Positions 26,151 to 35,095 of a DNA stretch of 64,000 nucleotides are shown in pieces. The stretch is taken from assembly GCA_023460995.1 (NCBI GenBank), contig JAEWOE010000006.1:1-64000 (forward strand). The letters run 5' to 3'. The DNA comes from Bacillota bacterium (GTDB lineage: Bacteria > Bacillota_I > Bacilli_A > RF39 > UBA660). The notes under the pieces are model-generated. The model saw only the letters and a list, made by a program, of their open reading frames with translations, did no database searches and had not been told where the DNA came from. Numbering within the stretch: position 1 is the first letter of the stretch; each line of letters starts with the position of its first letter. A program made the position numbers and the translations under genes.

Positions 26151-26188
26151 TTTGTAGTATATCAAAATAAAATTAAAAGTGTCTATAA
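26151..26188 (-). promoter_or_regulatory. Promoter of the isochorismatase-like gene
   Basis: Minus strand: -35-like TAGACA, 18-base spacer, extended -10 TGATATACT. The block TTGATATACTACAAA around the -10 recurs upstream of 29876-30355 (30372-30386). Confidence 0.5.
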
Positions 26189-26259
26189 TTTTTTAAAGCA
26201 ATTTCTGTTAATACCGTTTAATTATCAATAATCTATCTATAATAATATTGGTGAAGATA

Positions 26260-27750
26260 ATGAAAAACAAAAGTTTATGGTTAGAAAACGAAAAAGATGA
26301 AGAAGTAACAAAACTTACAGATAATATAAAATGTGATGTACTAATTATAGGTGGAGGAATTACAGGAATTAGTACAGCATACCATTTAAGAAAAAGCAAA
26401 CTTAAAATATGCTTAGTAGATAGAAATTTAGTAGGACATGGTATAACTTCTAAAACAACCGCTAAGCTAAACTATCTGCAAGAATTAATTCCTTATAAGA
26501 TTAGTAAATACGTATCAAAAGAAAACGCAAATAAATATGTTCAGTCACAAGTTGAAGCAATAAAATTAGTTGAAGAAATAATAAATAGTGAAGAAATAAA
26601 GTGTGATTTTCAAAAAGTGCCATCATATATTTTTACTAATAAGGAAACAGAAATTATTAAAATTAAAAAGCAAAAAGAATTATTAGAGTCAATAGGAATA
26701 CCTGTAAATGAACATACTAGTATACCAATAAACATTCATAGTAAATACGCAATAAGTGTGAATGACACAGCTGTATTTCATCCAATAAAATATTTGCATG
26801 AACTAAAAGAAAAATGCATTAATTCTAATATAAATATATATGAAAAAACTAAAATCATTTCCATAAATAAAAGTGATGACGATTATGTTTGTAAAACAAA
26901 TAATAGCAATATCATAACTACTAATAAAATAGTTATCGCATCACATTATCCTTACTTCCTATTACCGTTTTTTATGCCTATAAAAACAAGTATAGAGAAA
27001 TCTTATGTAAGTGCTTCTAAAGTTGATGAAAGCAAACTTTTTACTGCTATTACATCTGGAAGTCCTATTAAATCCATTAGATATCATTCTAATACGAAAA
27101 ATAACTATATGATATATTTAAATGGCTCACATTTAACTTGTAATAAATATAATGAAACAGAGAATTTTGATAAGCTAAAAAAAGATTTAGATAAATTGCA
27201 AGTTGAACCACAGTACATATGGTCCAACCACGATATAATGACTTATGACAATCTTCCATTTATAGGAAGAATTGAAAAGAATAATGATTCAATATTAATA
27301 GGAACAGGATATAATACTTGGGGAATGACAAATGGATCAATTGCTGGCAAAATAATAAGTGATATTATATTAGGTAATAAAAACAAGTATGAATGTCTTT
27401 TTGATCCAAGAAGAAGTTTGAATTTATCAAAAATTATTAAGTTTCCACTTAACTTGGGTTCTAACATCAAATCTTTTGTTGATAATAAGATTAATAAGGT
27501 TAAACCTTGGTATAATGAAAATGTGACATTCAAAAGAGTAAATGGAGAAAATATAGCAATTTATATAAGTGAAAAAGGTACAAAACATATTGTTTATAAT
27601 ACATGTCCACATATGAAATGTAGTTTAATATTTAATGAAGAGGAAAAAACCTGGGATTGTCCATGTCATGGTTCAAGATTTAACATTGATGGTAAAGTGA
27701 TAGCTGGTCCATCAAACTACGATATAAGTTATAAAAAAAAGAAACTTTGA
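26260..27750 (+). CDS. FAD-dependent oxidoreductase fused to a Rieske domain
   Basis: About 496 residues. An N-terminal DAO-type FAD domain (DVLIIGGGITGISTAYHLRKSKLKICLVDR at about 26-55) occupies most of the protein. The last ~80 residues are a Rieske [2Fe-2S] domain with CPHMKC near 448 and CPCHGSRF near 466. This fold pairing is known (YhfW-like, 'FAD-dependent oxidoreductase with Rieske'), but the substrate is unknown. The linking ATSxTTA/NYLQEL region is typical. ATG at 26260 chosen behind GGTGAAG; the upstream TTG start includes that site. Convergent with the next gene through a shared hairpin. Confidence 0.9.
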   Translation: MKNKSLWLENEKDEEVTKLTDNIKCDVLIIGGGITGISTAYHLRKSKLKICLVDRNLVGHGITSKTTAKLNYLQELIPYKISKYVSKENANKYVQSQVEAIKLVEEIINSEEIKCDFQKVPSYIFTNKETEIIKIKKQKELLESIGIPVNEHTSIPINIHSKYAISVNDTAVFHPIKYLHELKEKCINSNINIYEKTKIISINKSDDDYVCKTNNSNIITTNKIVIASHYPYFLLPFFMPIKTSIEKSYVSASKVDESKLFTAITSGSPIKSIRYHSNTKNNYMIYLNGSHLTCNKYNETENFDKLKKDLDKLQVEPQYIWSNHDIMTYDNLPFIGRIEKNNDSILIGTGYNTWGMTNGSIAGKIISDIILGNKNKYECLFDPRRSLNLSKIIKFPLNLGSNIKSFVDNKINKVKPWYNENVTFKRVNGENIAIYISEKGTKHIVYNTCPHMKCSLIFNEEEKTWDCPCHGSRFNIDGKVIAGPSNYDISYKKKKL

Positions 27751-27770
27751 TATATTCAAAGTTTTTTTAA
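27742..27770. terminator. Bidirectional terminator between oxidoreductase and tocopherol-cyclase-like gene
   Basis: Stem AAACTTTGA / TCAAAGTTT (27742-27764) with a TATAT loop; T run to the right, A run to the left. Confidence 0.8.
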
Positions 27771-28657
27771 TATAAATATTCACATGCAACATCAAAAGAA
27801 CTATCTTTCATAATCAGTTTGTTATTTTTATAAAGGAATAAAAACAATTTAGAGTTTAGACTTTCTTCAATTCTTTTCATCATTTTAGCCTTTTGTACAG
27901 GTGCAACTATCATATTGCCTTTTTCTTTTTTTAATCTTATTTTTAAAGTATAAACATCTTTTTTAACAATAAGATTAATACTATTTTTTTCTCTTCGTTT
28001 TTTAATTTTCGCACCATTATATGTCGCAAAACGATACTCTTTACCATTTATATTCAAAAAACAAAAGAAACCAGATATTCTACCTAATAAATCTGCTTTT
28101 GATATAACTAAAGATATATCATTATGTGTAAACTGATTAGCTTGAATCCACAGCCATCTTCTTGGAAACTTAGTGCCATAATCTTTTTCCATATAACCAG
28201 TACCACATATATCTAAACATTCATTCATATTTTTAATAGTACCACTTACTTTAGTTTTCATATAAATTATTTCATGCTTAGTAGGTAATGGCATAAATTT
28301 AAAATAACTCATTACACTATTTCCTAATAGCCTTCTTTTTAAATACGTTGTTGGCTTAATTGCTATATCTATATCAAATGGAAGAATAAGTAGTTTTAAG
28401 CAATTTTTACTAAGAACATTATTTCCAATACTTATTAAATTATTTGTGTAAGTAAATTCACTTACCTTATATTTAAAATAATAAACTTTGTTTTGTTTTT
28501 GGTCAATAATTTGAATGAAAGAGTGTGGATCTTCTTCATTAAGTGTAATACCAAAAATAAATGAGAAACAATTATTTTCATTATCACTTACTTTAAGAAA
28601 CCAACCTTCAAAGTAATTTTTCTTTCTTTTTGTACCACAGTAATTAAAATTTTTCAT
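27767..28657 (-). CDS. Tocopherol-cyclase-like protein
   Basis: A 296-residue protein of the tocopherol cyclase family (PF14249) as found in gut Firmicutes. Visible markers: KKNYFEGWFLKVSD near the start, HSFIQIIDQKQNKVYYFKY, and GTGYMEKDYGTKFPRRWLWIQANQF near 155-180, a strongly conserved block. These bacteria do not make tocopherol, so the real ligand or reaction is unknown; a lipocalin-like lipid-binding fold is expected. No signal peptide. ATG behind GAGGTAAAT. Confidence 0.87.
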   Translation of the reverse strand: MKNFNYCGTKRKKNYFEGWFLKVSDNENNCFSFIFGITLNEEDPHSFIQIIDQKQNKVYYFKYKVSEFTYTNNLISIGNNVLSKNCLKLLILPFDIDIAIKPTTYLKRRLLGNSVMSYFKFMPLPTKHEIIYMKTKVSGTIKNMNECLDICGTGYMEKDYGTKFPRRWLWIQANQFTHNDISLVISKADLLGRISGFFCFLNINGKEYRFATYNGAKIKKRREKNSINLIVKKDVYTLKIRLKKEKGNMIVAPVQKAKMMKRIEESLNSKLFLFLYKNNKLIMKDSSFDVACEYLY

Positions 28658-28748
28658 ATTTACCTCACTATTATCCAGTAATAGTATATCTTTATTTTAC
28701 ACATAAATACCAAAAAAAGATATCTATAGATATCTTTATAAATATTAA

Positions 28749-29879
28749 TTATTCCTTTTTAAATACAAGTTTTTTTATACTGTCACAAAGAGAAGAAACT
28801 TGTACTCCATTTTCAATATTATCTTTATTAACATCAAATGAATAAAAACTTTTATTATTAGAACCAATATCTTTATATCCAACTACTAAGTTATATTCCA
28901 TAATAAATTGTTTCAATTTTTCTAACATTTCTATATCTGACAAACCATCTATTTGTCTCATATTTATAATAAAACTGTTTGGAAAAAAATCTTTTAGCTT
29001 TAAGTCTATGTCTTCTTGATATACATTACCATTACTAATATTGTATTTATTTAAGTTAGCTAAATTAATAATTAAATCAAATGGACAAAAACCACTCAAA
29101 GAATTTATTTCTTTTAGTAATTCGTTATAATTCTCATAGGGAACAAACTTTAAATTACTTGATTGATATGGAAATTTTTCTTGAAACTTTTTAGAAGTAA
29201 TGATATCAGGTGAGTCAATTAATTCAACGTTTGTTTTTGATATACCTAAAAAATAATGTGATAACTCAATACTTAAATCATTCTTTAAAGAAGTTATATA
29301 TGAATCTTTGGATATATACTGTTTACTTGAACCACCTATTATTAAAATATAGTTTTCTTTCTTGAAAGGTTTTTCGTATATTTTACTGTCTTCCAAATTT
29401 AGTTTTTTTATTTCCTGAACTAAATCTATTTCATCTTCGCTATCATAATTCTTTAATATATCTAGAATGTAACTATGAATAGTTGATTCTTGTACACCTG
29501 GAATTAATCCTTCATCTTCATCATTATAGTCACCTCTAAATGAAGCATAATATCTATTCCTATTAACATCATTGTATATAGTACCGTTTAAGAAATTATC
29601 TCCATTAATCTTCTTACCACATAGTACACACTCTGAATTAGTACCAAACATATTTGAATAAGATAACCTTACTTCATGATTACATTCAAGTTTTCTTATT
29701 TCTTCCTCACTATTTTTATGTAGTAATATGGCTGACTCTTGTTCTTTTTTTAGAATATCAATTTCATTTTTAAGGTCTAAAACATTTAATGGAAAATGCT
29801 TTCCTAGATTCGATAAAACTTCTGTATTTATATAAGTACTTCTTAAATTCAATAGATTTAAAATTTCTTTTTTTTTCAT
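28749..29879 (-). CDS. Zinc-ribbon protein of unknown function, large partner
   Basis: A 376-residue protein with no family I recognise. Residues about 28-60 are predicted coiled coil (LDLKNEIDILKKEQESAILLHKNSEEE), followed by a paired Cys pattern (CNHE ... CVLCGKK) near 64-90 that looks like a zinc ribbon. The C-terminal half begins YILIIGGSS, a Rossmann-like strand-loop, with later hydrophobic strands, but no P-loop lysine or catalytic set. It overlaps the stop of 29876-30355 by four bases. The neighbour carries a similar Cys pattern, so the two probably work together. ATG behind AAAGGAG. Confidence 0.72.
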   Translation of the reverse strand: MKKKEILNLLNLRSTYINTEVLSNLGKHFPLNVLDLKNEIDILKKEQESAILLHKNSEEEIRKLECNHEVRLSYSNMFGTNSECVLCGKKINGDNFLNGTIYNDVNRNRYYASFRGDYNDEDEGLIPGVQESTIHSYILDILKNYDSEDEIDLVQEIKKLNLEDSKIYEKPFKKENYILIIGGSSKQYISKDSYITSLKNDLSIELSHYFLGISKTNVELIDSPDIITSKKFQEKFPYQSSNLKFVPYENYNELLKEINSLSGFCPFDLIINLANLNKYNISNGNVYQEDIDLKLKDFFPNSFIINMRQIDGLSDIEMLEKLKQFIMEYNLVVGYKDIGSNNKSFYSFDVNKDNIENGVQVSSLCDSIKKLVFKKE

Positions 29880-30355
29880 AACATTCTCCTTTTGTAAACT
29901 TTGGCTTTATTTAATTCAATACTATCAACATAATCTTCAAACACTTCAAATACATCTTCATCATTTATAGCTATCTTATAAATTATTTCATATATGTACC
30001 TTTCTTCAGGATACATTAAATCTTCAAAGAAAAAATGGTCATAATTTATTTCTTTTATAAAATCCCAATGTCCGCAAATTAAGCATATTGCTTGATCATA
30101 ATTCTTTGTTAAAATTTCGTGTTTACAAGTAGCTTTAATTTCGCTCCTTATATTCTCTTTTTGCAAATCTAAATTGCTTTTTTCTTCAACTTTTATACTT
30201 AAGTAGTCTTTTATTCTACTGATTGCTTCTTTTGATTGTTCCGTAGTAAATTCTTTTTCATACTTTTCTAAAAACTTATTTATTCTATCAATAACATGGC
30301 AATCATCTAATTTACCAAATAATTGATAACGTTTAGTGAGTAATTCATTATTCAT
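29876..30355 (-). CDS. Zinc-ribbon protein of unknown function, small partner
   Basis: About 159 residues, helical and charged. Region 60-100 carries CKHEILTKNYDQAICLICGHW, a zinc-ribbon pattern closely like the one in the next gene (CNHE ... CVLCG). The two seem to share an N-terminal module (coiled coil plus ribbon) by duplication. The tail is acidic with IYKIAINDEDVFEVFEDYVD. ATG at 30355 chosen because it follows AAAGGAAGAA; the longer frame starts 63 bases upstream without a ribosome site. Divergent from a LysR gene. Confidence 0.7.
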   Translation of the reverse strand: MNNELLTKRYQLFGKLDDCHVIDRINKFLEKYEKEFTTEQSKEAISRIKDYLSIKVEEKSNLDLQKENIRSEIKATCKHEILTKNYDQAICLICGHWDFIKEINYDHFFFEDLMYPEERYIYEIIYKIAINDEDVFEVFEDYVDSIELNKAKVYKRRML

Positions 30356-30443
30356 ATTTCTTCTTCCTTTCATTTGTAGTATATCAATAATAATGGTATA
30401 ATCATAATATATATACATTATGTTTAATATAAGTGGAGGTTAT

Positions 30444-31322
30444 ATGAATATAAATTTTGAATTATATAAAATGTTTTATGAAGTAGCAAATCAAAGAAGT
30501 ATTTCAAAAGGTGCTGAAAAATTAATGATCAGTCAGCCAGCTGTTACCCAATCAATTAAAACACTTGAAGATGAATTAGGGGGAAAACTTTTTATAAGAA
30601 CTCCAAAAGGCGTGGTATTGACAAATGAGGGAGCCGAACTCTATAATTATATAAAGGAAGGCATGTCTTATTTTATTAATGGAACAAACAAATTTATGTC
30701 TTTAAAACAATTAGATAGTGGAGTAATTAATATCGGTGCGTCAACAACAATATCAGAACATTTTTTAATGCCCTATTTAACCAAATTTCATAAATCCTAT
30801 CCAAATGTTGATATAAATATAACTAATAATTTGACTGAAAATTTAATAAAAGAATTACGAAATGGAAATTTAGATATTGTCATAATGGCAATCCCCAAAA
30901 ATGACATAAGAGATTTAACTATTAATACAATAGCGGAATTACATGATATATTTGTTGGAAATGAATTATATAAAAATTCACAATATAATAATATTGAAGG
31001 ACTATTAGACAAGAGATTAATTCTCCAAAAAGCTCCTTCTGTAACTAGAAATAATTTCAATGATTTTCTAATAAAGAACAATCTAGTTTGTGAGCCTTTC
31101 ATGGAAGTAGTGAGTCATAGATTACTTTCAGAATTGGTCATTAATGGTTTTGGAATAGGACTTGTTACAAAAGAGTTTATAAGTAAAGAATTAAATAAAA
31201 GTATATTTGAAATAAAAACAAATTTAGATGTTCCTACAAGAAAATTAGGATATGCAATAAAAAAAGATACATATCCTACTTTCAGTACTCTGAAATTTAT
31301 AGATTTATTAAAAAAACAATAA
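30444..31322 (+). CDS. LysR-family transcriptional regulator
   Basis: About 292 residues: N-terminal helix-turn-helix (LYKMFYEVANQRSISKGAEKLMISQPAVTQSIKTLEDELG, given here as the region 6-44) and a periplasmic-binding-protein-like effector domain. Effector unknown. ATG at 30444 follows GGAGG. It is divergent from the zinc-ribbon pair with 88 bases between; an extended -10 TGGTATAAT lies near 30396-30404. It shares its overall type with 40874-41767. Ends in a strong hairpin. Confidence 0.92.
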   Translation: MNINFELYKMFYEVANQRSISKGAEKLMISQPAVTQSIKTLEDELGGKLFIRTPKGVVLTNEGAELYNYIKEGMSYFINGTNKFMSLKQLDSGVINIGASTTISEHFLMPYLTKFHKSYPNVDINITNNLTENLIKELRNGNLDIVIMAIPKNDIRDLTINTIAELHDIFVGNELYKNSQYNNIEGLLDKRLILQKAPSVTRNNFNDFLIKNNLVCEPFMEVVSHRLLSELVINGFGIGLVTKEFISKELNKSIFEIKTNLDVPTRKLGYAIKKDTYPTFSTLKFIDLLKKQ

Positions 31323-31356
31323 TTGTTTAAAAAAATAACAATTATTGTTTTTTTGT
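31315..31356 (+). terminator. Terminator after LysR gene
   Basis: Stem AACAATAATTGTT / AACAATTATTGTT (31315-31327 and 31337-31349) with a nine-base loop and a run of Ts. Confidence 0.8.
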
Positions 31357-31358
31357 TG

Positions 31359-31410
31359 TTGACAAAACATTACTTAAAGAATATACTTTTTATATACCCC
31401 TATGGGTATA
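31359..31410 (+). promoter_or_regulatory. csoR promoter with CsoR operator
   Basis: TTGACA at 31359-31364, a 17-base spacer and TATACT at 31382-31387 give a near-consensus promoter with a start near 31394. The palindrome TATACCCC-TA-TGGGTATA at 31393-31410 is the classic CsoR-type operator (two C/G runs in an AT flank) sitting exactly on the start site. Confidence 0.88.
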
Positions 31411-31425
31411 TTAGGAGGAAGAATA

Positions 31426-31725
31426 ATGAGTAAATCCAAAGAAGAATGTACTACTATTAGACATAGATCGATTGAAGAAAAACAAAGTTATAGAAGAAGA
31501 TTGAACCGAATTGAAGGTCAGTTAAATGGAATAAGTAAAATGATAGATGAAGATAGAATGTGTAATGAAATATTAATACAAATTTCAGCAGCAAGCATGT
31601 CACTAAAAAGTTTAGGACAAGAAATACTTCAAAATCATATTAAAACTTGTATTGTTGAAGATATTAATAATGAAAGATATGAATCAATAGATGAAATTAT
31701 GGAGTTATGTAGGAGATTAATGTAA
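31426..31725 (+). CDS. csoR: CsoR-family metal-sensing repressor
   Basis: A 99-residue four-helix DUF156 protein. The basic face R-R-R-L-N-R-I-E-G-Q-L is intact. Copper ligands fit CsoR: cysteine in RMCNEI, then histidine and cysteine in NHIKTC at the HxxxC spacing, with no FrmR or RcnR signature. It autoregulates through the operator at 31393-31410. Start at 31426 behind AGGAGG; an earlier ATG lies inside the operator. Its stop overlaps the ATPase start by one base (TAATG), so the two are coupled. Confidence 0.92.
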   Translation: MSKSKEECTTIRHRSIEEKQSYRRRLNRIEGQLNGISKMIDEDRMCNEILIQISAASMSLKSLGQEILQNHIKTCIVEDINNERYESIDEIMELCRRLM

Positions 31726-33758
31726 TGAAAAAGTATAAATATAATATCATTAATCTTGACTGCGCAAATTGCGCAAGAGAGATAGAAGAAGAATTAAACA
31801 AAAGTAAGCAATTTAAAAATGTTGTTGTTAATTTTTCTACTTCAAAGATTTCATATGAAAGCGAATGTGAAATAAGTTTAAAAGAATTAAATAAGTTTGT
31901 TAAAAAAATAGAAAATGACGCTACTGTTGTTGAAGAAAAAGATGTTAGGCAAAACAAAGAATATCATTTATCAATTTTGATAATTGGAACTTTATTTGGT
32001 ATTTTTGGCGTAAGTAAAAAACTACCATTTTATTTAAATGATCTGCTAGTTTTCCTATCATATTTAATGCTTATATATAGGCCACTAATAAATGCTATTT
32101 CTACTTTAATAAAAAATAGAACAATTAATGAAAACGCTCTAATTACAATATCATGTATTGGAGCATATTTAATTGGTGAGACTATGGAAGGAATAATGGT
32201 ATTATTCCTATATATTCTAGGAAAAATTTTAGAAGAAAAAGCGATAAATAATACTAGACGTTCAATAAAAAATTTGCTTGATATTAAACAGGATTATGCG
32301 AATAAAAAAGAAAAAAGTGATTTAGTAAGAATAAATGTTGAAGAAATACAAATAGGAGATATTTTAATAGTTAAAAAAGGAGAAAAAATACCTGTTGATT
32401 GTGTAATTAAAAATGGTAATACAAAGTTAGATACTTCTGCATTAACAGGTGAATCAGAACTATTAATAGTTAACAAAGGTGATGAATTATTATCCGGTTC
32501 AATTAATACAGACGATGTAATAGAAATTATCGCAACTAGCTTATTTAAAGATTCAACTGTATCTAAAATCTTAGAGCTTGTTGAAGATGCAACTGATAAG
32601 AAAGCAAATACTGAAACGTTTGTTGCAAAAGCAAGTAAAATATATACACCTCTTGTAATATTAGCTGCTCTTTTAGTTGTAATTTTACTACCTATATTTA
32701 CTAATATTGGATACAGTGAAAGTATATATCGTGCCCTTACTTTTTTAGTTATATCTTGTCCTTGCGCAATTGCTATTTCTGTACCTCTTTCTTATTTCAC
32801 TGGTATTGGAGTGTCTTCAAAAAATGGTATCTTAATAAAAGGAAGTAACTTTTTAGATGGTGCAAGAAATATAAAAGAAATCGTTTTTGATAAAACTGGA
32901 ACCATAACAACCGGTTCTTTCGAAGTAACAAATATAGAATCATTTGATGAAAATTATACTGTGGAAAACATAATTGAAATAATTGTTAAAGGCGAGTCTT
33001 TTTCTAATCATCCTATTGCTAAATCAATTATGAAACTTTCAACTAAAAAAATAAATACTAAAGACGTTGAAAATTACAAAGAAATAGCTGGAGAAGGAAT
33101 ATCATTTAGCATTGATAATAAACGTATTAAAATTGGAACCATAAAAACATGTGAATGTGAAGAAAATACAGATCTTCATTTAAATATCAATGGGAAGCAC
33201 ATAGCTTCTATAACTATAAATGATGGCATAAAAAGTAGTGCATTAAATACAATTAATCACTTAAAAAAACTAGGAATTAAAACTCATATGTTCACTGGTG
33301 ATAAAAAAGATGTCGCATTAGAAATTGGAAAAAAATTAGGAATTGATGAAATAAAATATGAAATGTTACCAACTGATAAATATAGTGCATATGAAACTAT
33401 AAGTACAAAAGATAATTTTGTAGCTTTTATTGGAGACGGAATAAATGATGCTCCTGTATTAAAAAGAGCAGATATAGGCATATCAATGGGTGGTGTAGGT
33501 TCTTCTGCCGCTATTGAAGCATCTGATATTGTTATTATGAATGATGACTTAAGCAAAATAACCAAAGCCATAAGTATATCAAAATATACAAATAACATAA
33601 TAAAACAGAATCTTATATTTGCTATTACTGTAAAGTTAGCCATTTTACTTTTAAGTGTTTTTGGCATAGCAACCATGTGGCTTGCAGTATTTGCAGATAC
33701 AGGTGTAACATTATTAACTATATTAAATACTCTAAGAATAATAAAAAAATATAAATAA
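31725..33758 (+). CDS. P1B-type heavy-metal ATPase (Zn/Cd-type features)
   Basis: A 677-residue efflux ATPase. An N-terminal heavy-metal domain carries DCANC at residues 12-16. The membrane metal site is SCPCA near 344, phosphorylation DKTGTI near 389, hinge GDGINDAPVLKRADIGISMG. The context CPCAIAISVPLSYF and the last membrane segment FADTGVTLLTILN, with its conserved aspartate, match the ZntA/CadA (zinc, cadmium, lead) class better than CopA, although it is controlled by a copper-type CsoR. About eight membrane segments; shorter than CopA. Ends in a bidirectional hairpin. Confidence 0.9.
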   Translation: MKKYKYNIINLDCANCAREIEEELNKSKQFKNVVVNFSTSKISYESECEISLKELNKFVKKIENDATVVEEKDVRQNKEYHLSILIIGTLFGIFGVSKKLPFYLNDLLVFLSYLMLIYRPLINAISTLIKNRTINENALITISCIGAYLIGETMEGIMVLFLYILGKILEEKAINNTRRSIKNLLDIKQDYANKKEKSDLVRINVEEIQIGDILIVKKGEKIPVDCVIKNGNTKLDTSALTGESELLIVNKGDELLSGSINTDDVIEIIATSLFKDSTVSKILELVEDATDKKANTETFVAKASKIYTPLVILAALLVVILLPIFTNIGYSESIYRALTFLVISCPCAIAISVPLSYFTGIGVSSKNGILIKGSNFLDGARNIKEIVFDKTGTITTGSFEVTNIESFDENYTVENIIEIIVKGESFSNHPIAKSIMKLSTKKINTKDVENYKEIAGEGISFSIDNKRIKIGTIKTCECEENTDLHLNINGKHIASITINDGIKSSALNTINHLKKLGIKTHMFTGDKKDVALEIGKKLGIDEIKYEMLPTDKYSAYETISTKDNFVAFIGDGINDAPVLKRADIGISMGGVGSSAAIEASDIVIMNDDLSKITKAISISKYTNNIIKQNLIFAITVKLAILLLSVFGIATMWLAVFADTGVTLLTILNTLRIIKKYK

Positions 33759-33794
33759 ATAAAATCTAAAAATAGTTTTAATATGTAGTTTGTA

Positions 33795-33830
33795 ACTAAA
33801 AAAATGTGCTTTATGCACATTTTTATTTTT
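33795..33830. terminator. Bidirectional terminator after the P1B-ATPase
   Basis: Stem AAAATGTGC / GCACATTTT (33801-33823), TTTAT loop, T run on the right and A run on the left. Confidence 0.85.
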
Positions 33831-34365
33831 TTATTTCTTCAATAAAAGAATTAATTAATAAAGAAACCTTTTCAATTGCTTTTTCATCTATTAAAACCCC
33901 ATTATTATCAAACTTATTAGCAGCATCAGTAATAAACACTTCTGGTTTCCTAATAACATCTGAGTTCAAACACAACAAGACTTTTCTAAGATCATACTGC
34001 ATACGGCTTCCACCAAATAGTCCAATTGAAGCACTCAAAATTGCCACTTTTTTATCATTTAATGGTTTGTTAGACACTCTTGATAAAAAATCAATTGTAT
34101 TTTTTAATACTCCAGAAATTGAATAATTATACTCTGGTGATGCTATTATTAAACCATCAGATGCTTTTATCTTGTAACTTAATATTGAAACACTTTCAAT
34201 ATTTTGTTCTTCAATATCTTCACTAAAAAACGGAATATTAGATATATCAACTATTTCCATATCAATTGTTTCATTAAACATATTTTTTATATTTTTTAAC
34301 AGTGCTGTATTATAAGATTTTTTTCTTAAACTACCACTTATTCCTATTATTTTAATTTTATCCAT
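33823..34365 (-). CDS. NADPH-dependent FMN reductase
   Basis: A 180-residue flavodoxin-fold reductase. The FMN-binding GSLRKKSYNTALL near residue 11, the ASPEYNYSISGVLKNTIDFLSR block near 77-97 and the SIGLFGGSRMQYDLR loop are those of the NADPH-dependent FMN reductase family (azoreductase/chromate reductase-like). Cytoplasmic. Physiological acceptor unknown. ATG behind AAGGAGG. Stop lies in the shared hairpin with the P1B-ATPase. Confidence 0.92.
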   Translation of the reverse strand: MDKIKIIGISGSLRKKSYNTALLKNIKNMFNETIDMEIVDISNIPFFSEDIEEQNIESVSILSYKIKASDGLIIASPEYNYSISGVLKNTIDFLSRVSNKPLNDKKVAILSASIGLFGGSRMQYDLRKVLLCLNSDVIRKPEVFITDAANKFDNNGVLIDEKAIEKVSLLINSFIEEIKK

Positions 34366-34411
34366 AAAAATCCTCCTTAAGTATTATGACTATTTATTAT
34401 AATTTTATTTA

Positions 34412-34918
34412 TTATTTTATATTATATCTAATTTTTATAAAACCTGCTGTACTAGCTATAATCTCTATAAAACTTCCTAAAATAGATATATATGCTCCAA
34501 CTATAAAATTATATAATATCCAAAAGAAACCTGCCATTATAAAAATTAAGTACATTACCCTTAAATTCTTTTGCCAAGTCCCATATGTATAAGCCATCGC
34601 AATAATTATAGGGATAACTGAATAAATATTTGAATAAGTAAGTATACCTACAAACAAAATAATAAATTCGAAGATAATTAAATAATATAATGGAATATCT
34701 TTTTCTTTTCTTTCAAAATTATAAAATAACATAGTCCTAATAATTGAAATTATATTTGCACTTGCAGCTGAAAAAGCAGTAAGTAATATATACTGTATGA
34801 AATAAAATAAATTAGCAAAAATTTGTATAAATAATATTTTTTCTTTTTCCTTTTGCTGATAACTAATACAAATAAGAGCTAAAGATGCAAGTCCAAATAA
34901 CTGTGCTAAATAATTCAC
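34412..34918 (-). CDS. YgjV-family membrane protein
   Basis: About 168 residues with five or six membrane segments spread over the whole length; opening YLAQLFGLASLALICISYQQKEKEKIL and later YTYGTWQKNLRVMYL fit the YgjV (Imp-YgjV) family. Function unknown. The start is taken as GTG at 34918, four bases after GGTGAT, the pattern used throughout the window; a GTG nine bases upstream contains that site. Confidence 0.75.
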   Translation of the reverse strand: MNYLAQLFGLASLALICISYQQKEKEKILFIQIFANLFYFIQYILLTAFSAASANIISIIRTMLFYNFERKEKDIPLYYLIIFEFIILFVGILTYSNIYSVIPIIIAMAYTYGTWQKNLRVMYLIFIMAGFFWILYNFIVGAYISILGSFIEIIASTAGFIKIRYNIK

Positions 34919-35069
34919 TACTATCACCTAAATTTATTATATCATTTAACGGAGAATATTAAAAGGAAACTATAACTAGTTTCAGATAATAGAAGAATTT
35001 ATAATATAATCAGATAATTACTTTACACATTTTTGTTATCTTACTAATTAATTACTTATTAACATTTAA

Positions 35070-35095
35070 AAAATAGGCTTTCGCCTATTTTGAAA
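35070..35095 (-). terminator. Terminator after htpG
   Basis: Minus-strand stem AAAATAGGC / GCCTATTTT with a GAAA tetraloop (35070-35091), then T run. Very stable. Confidence 0.88.
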
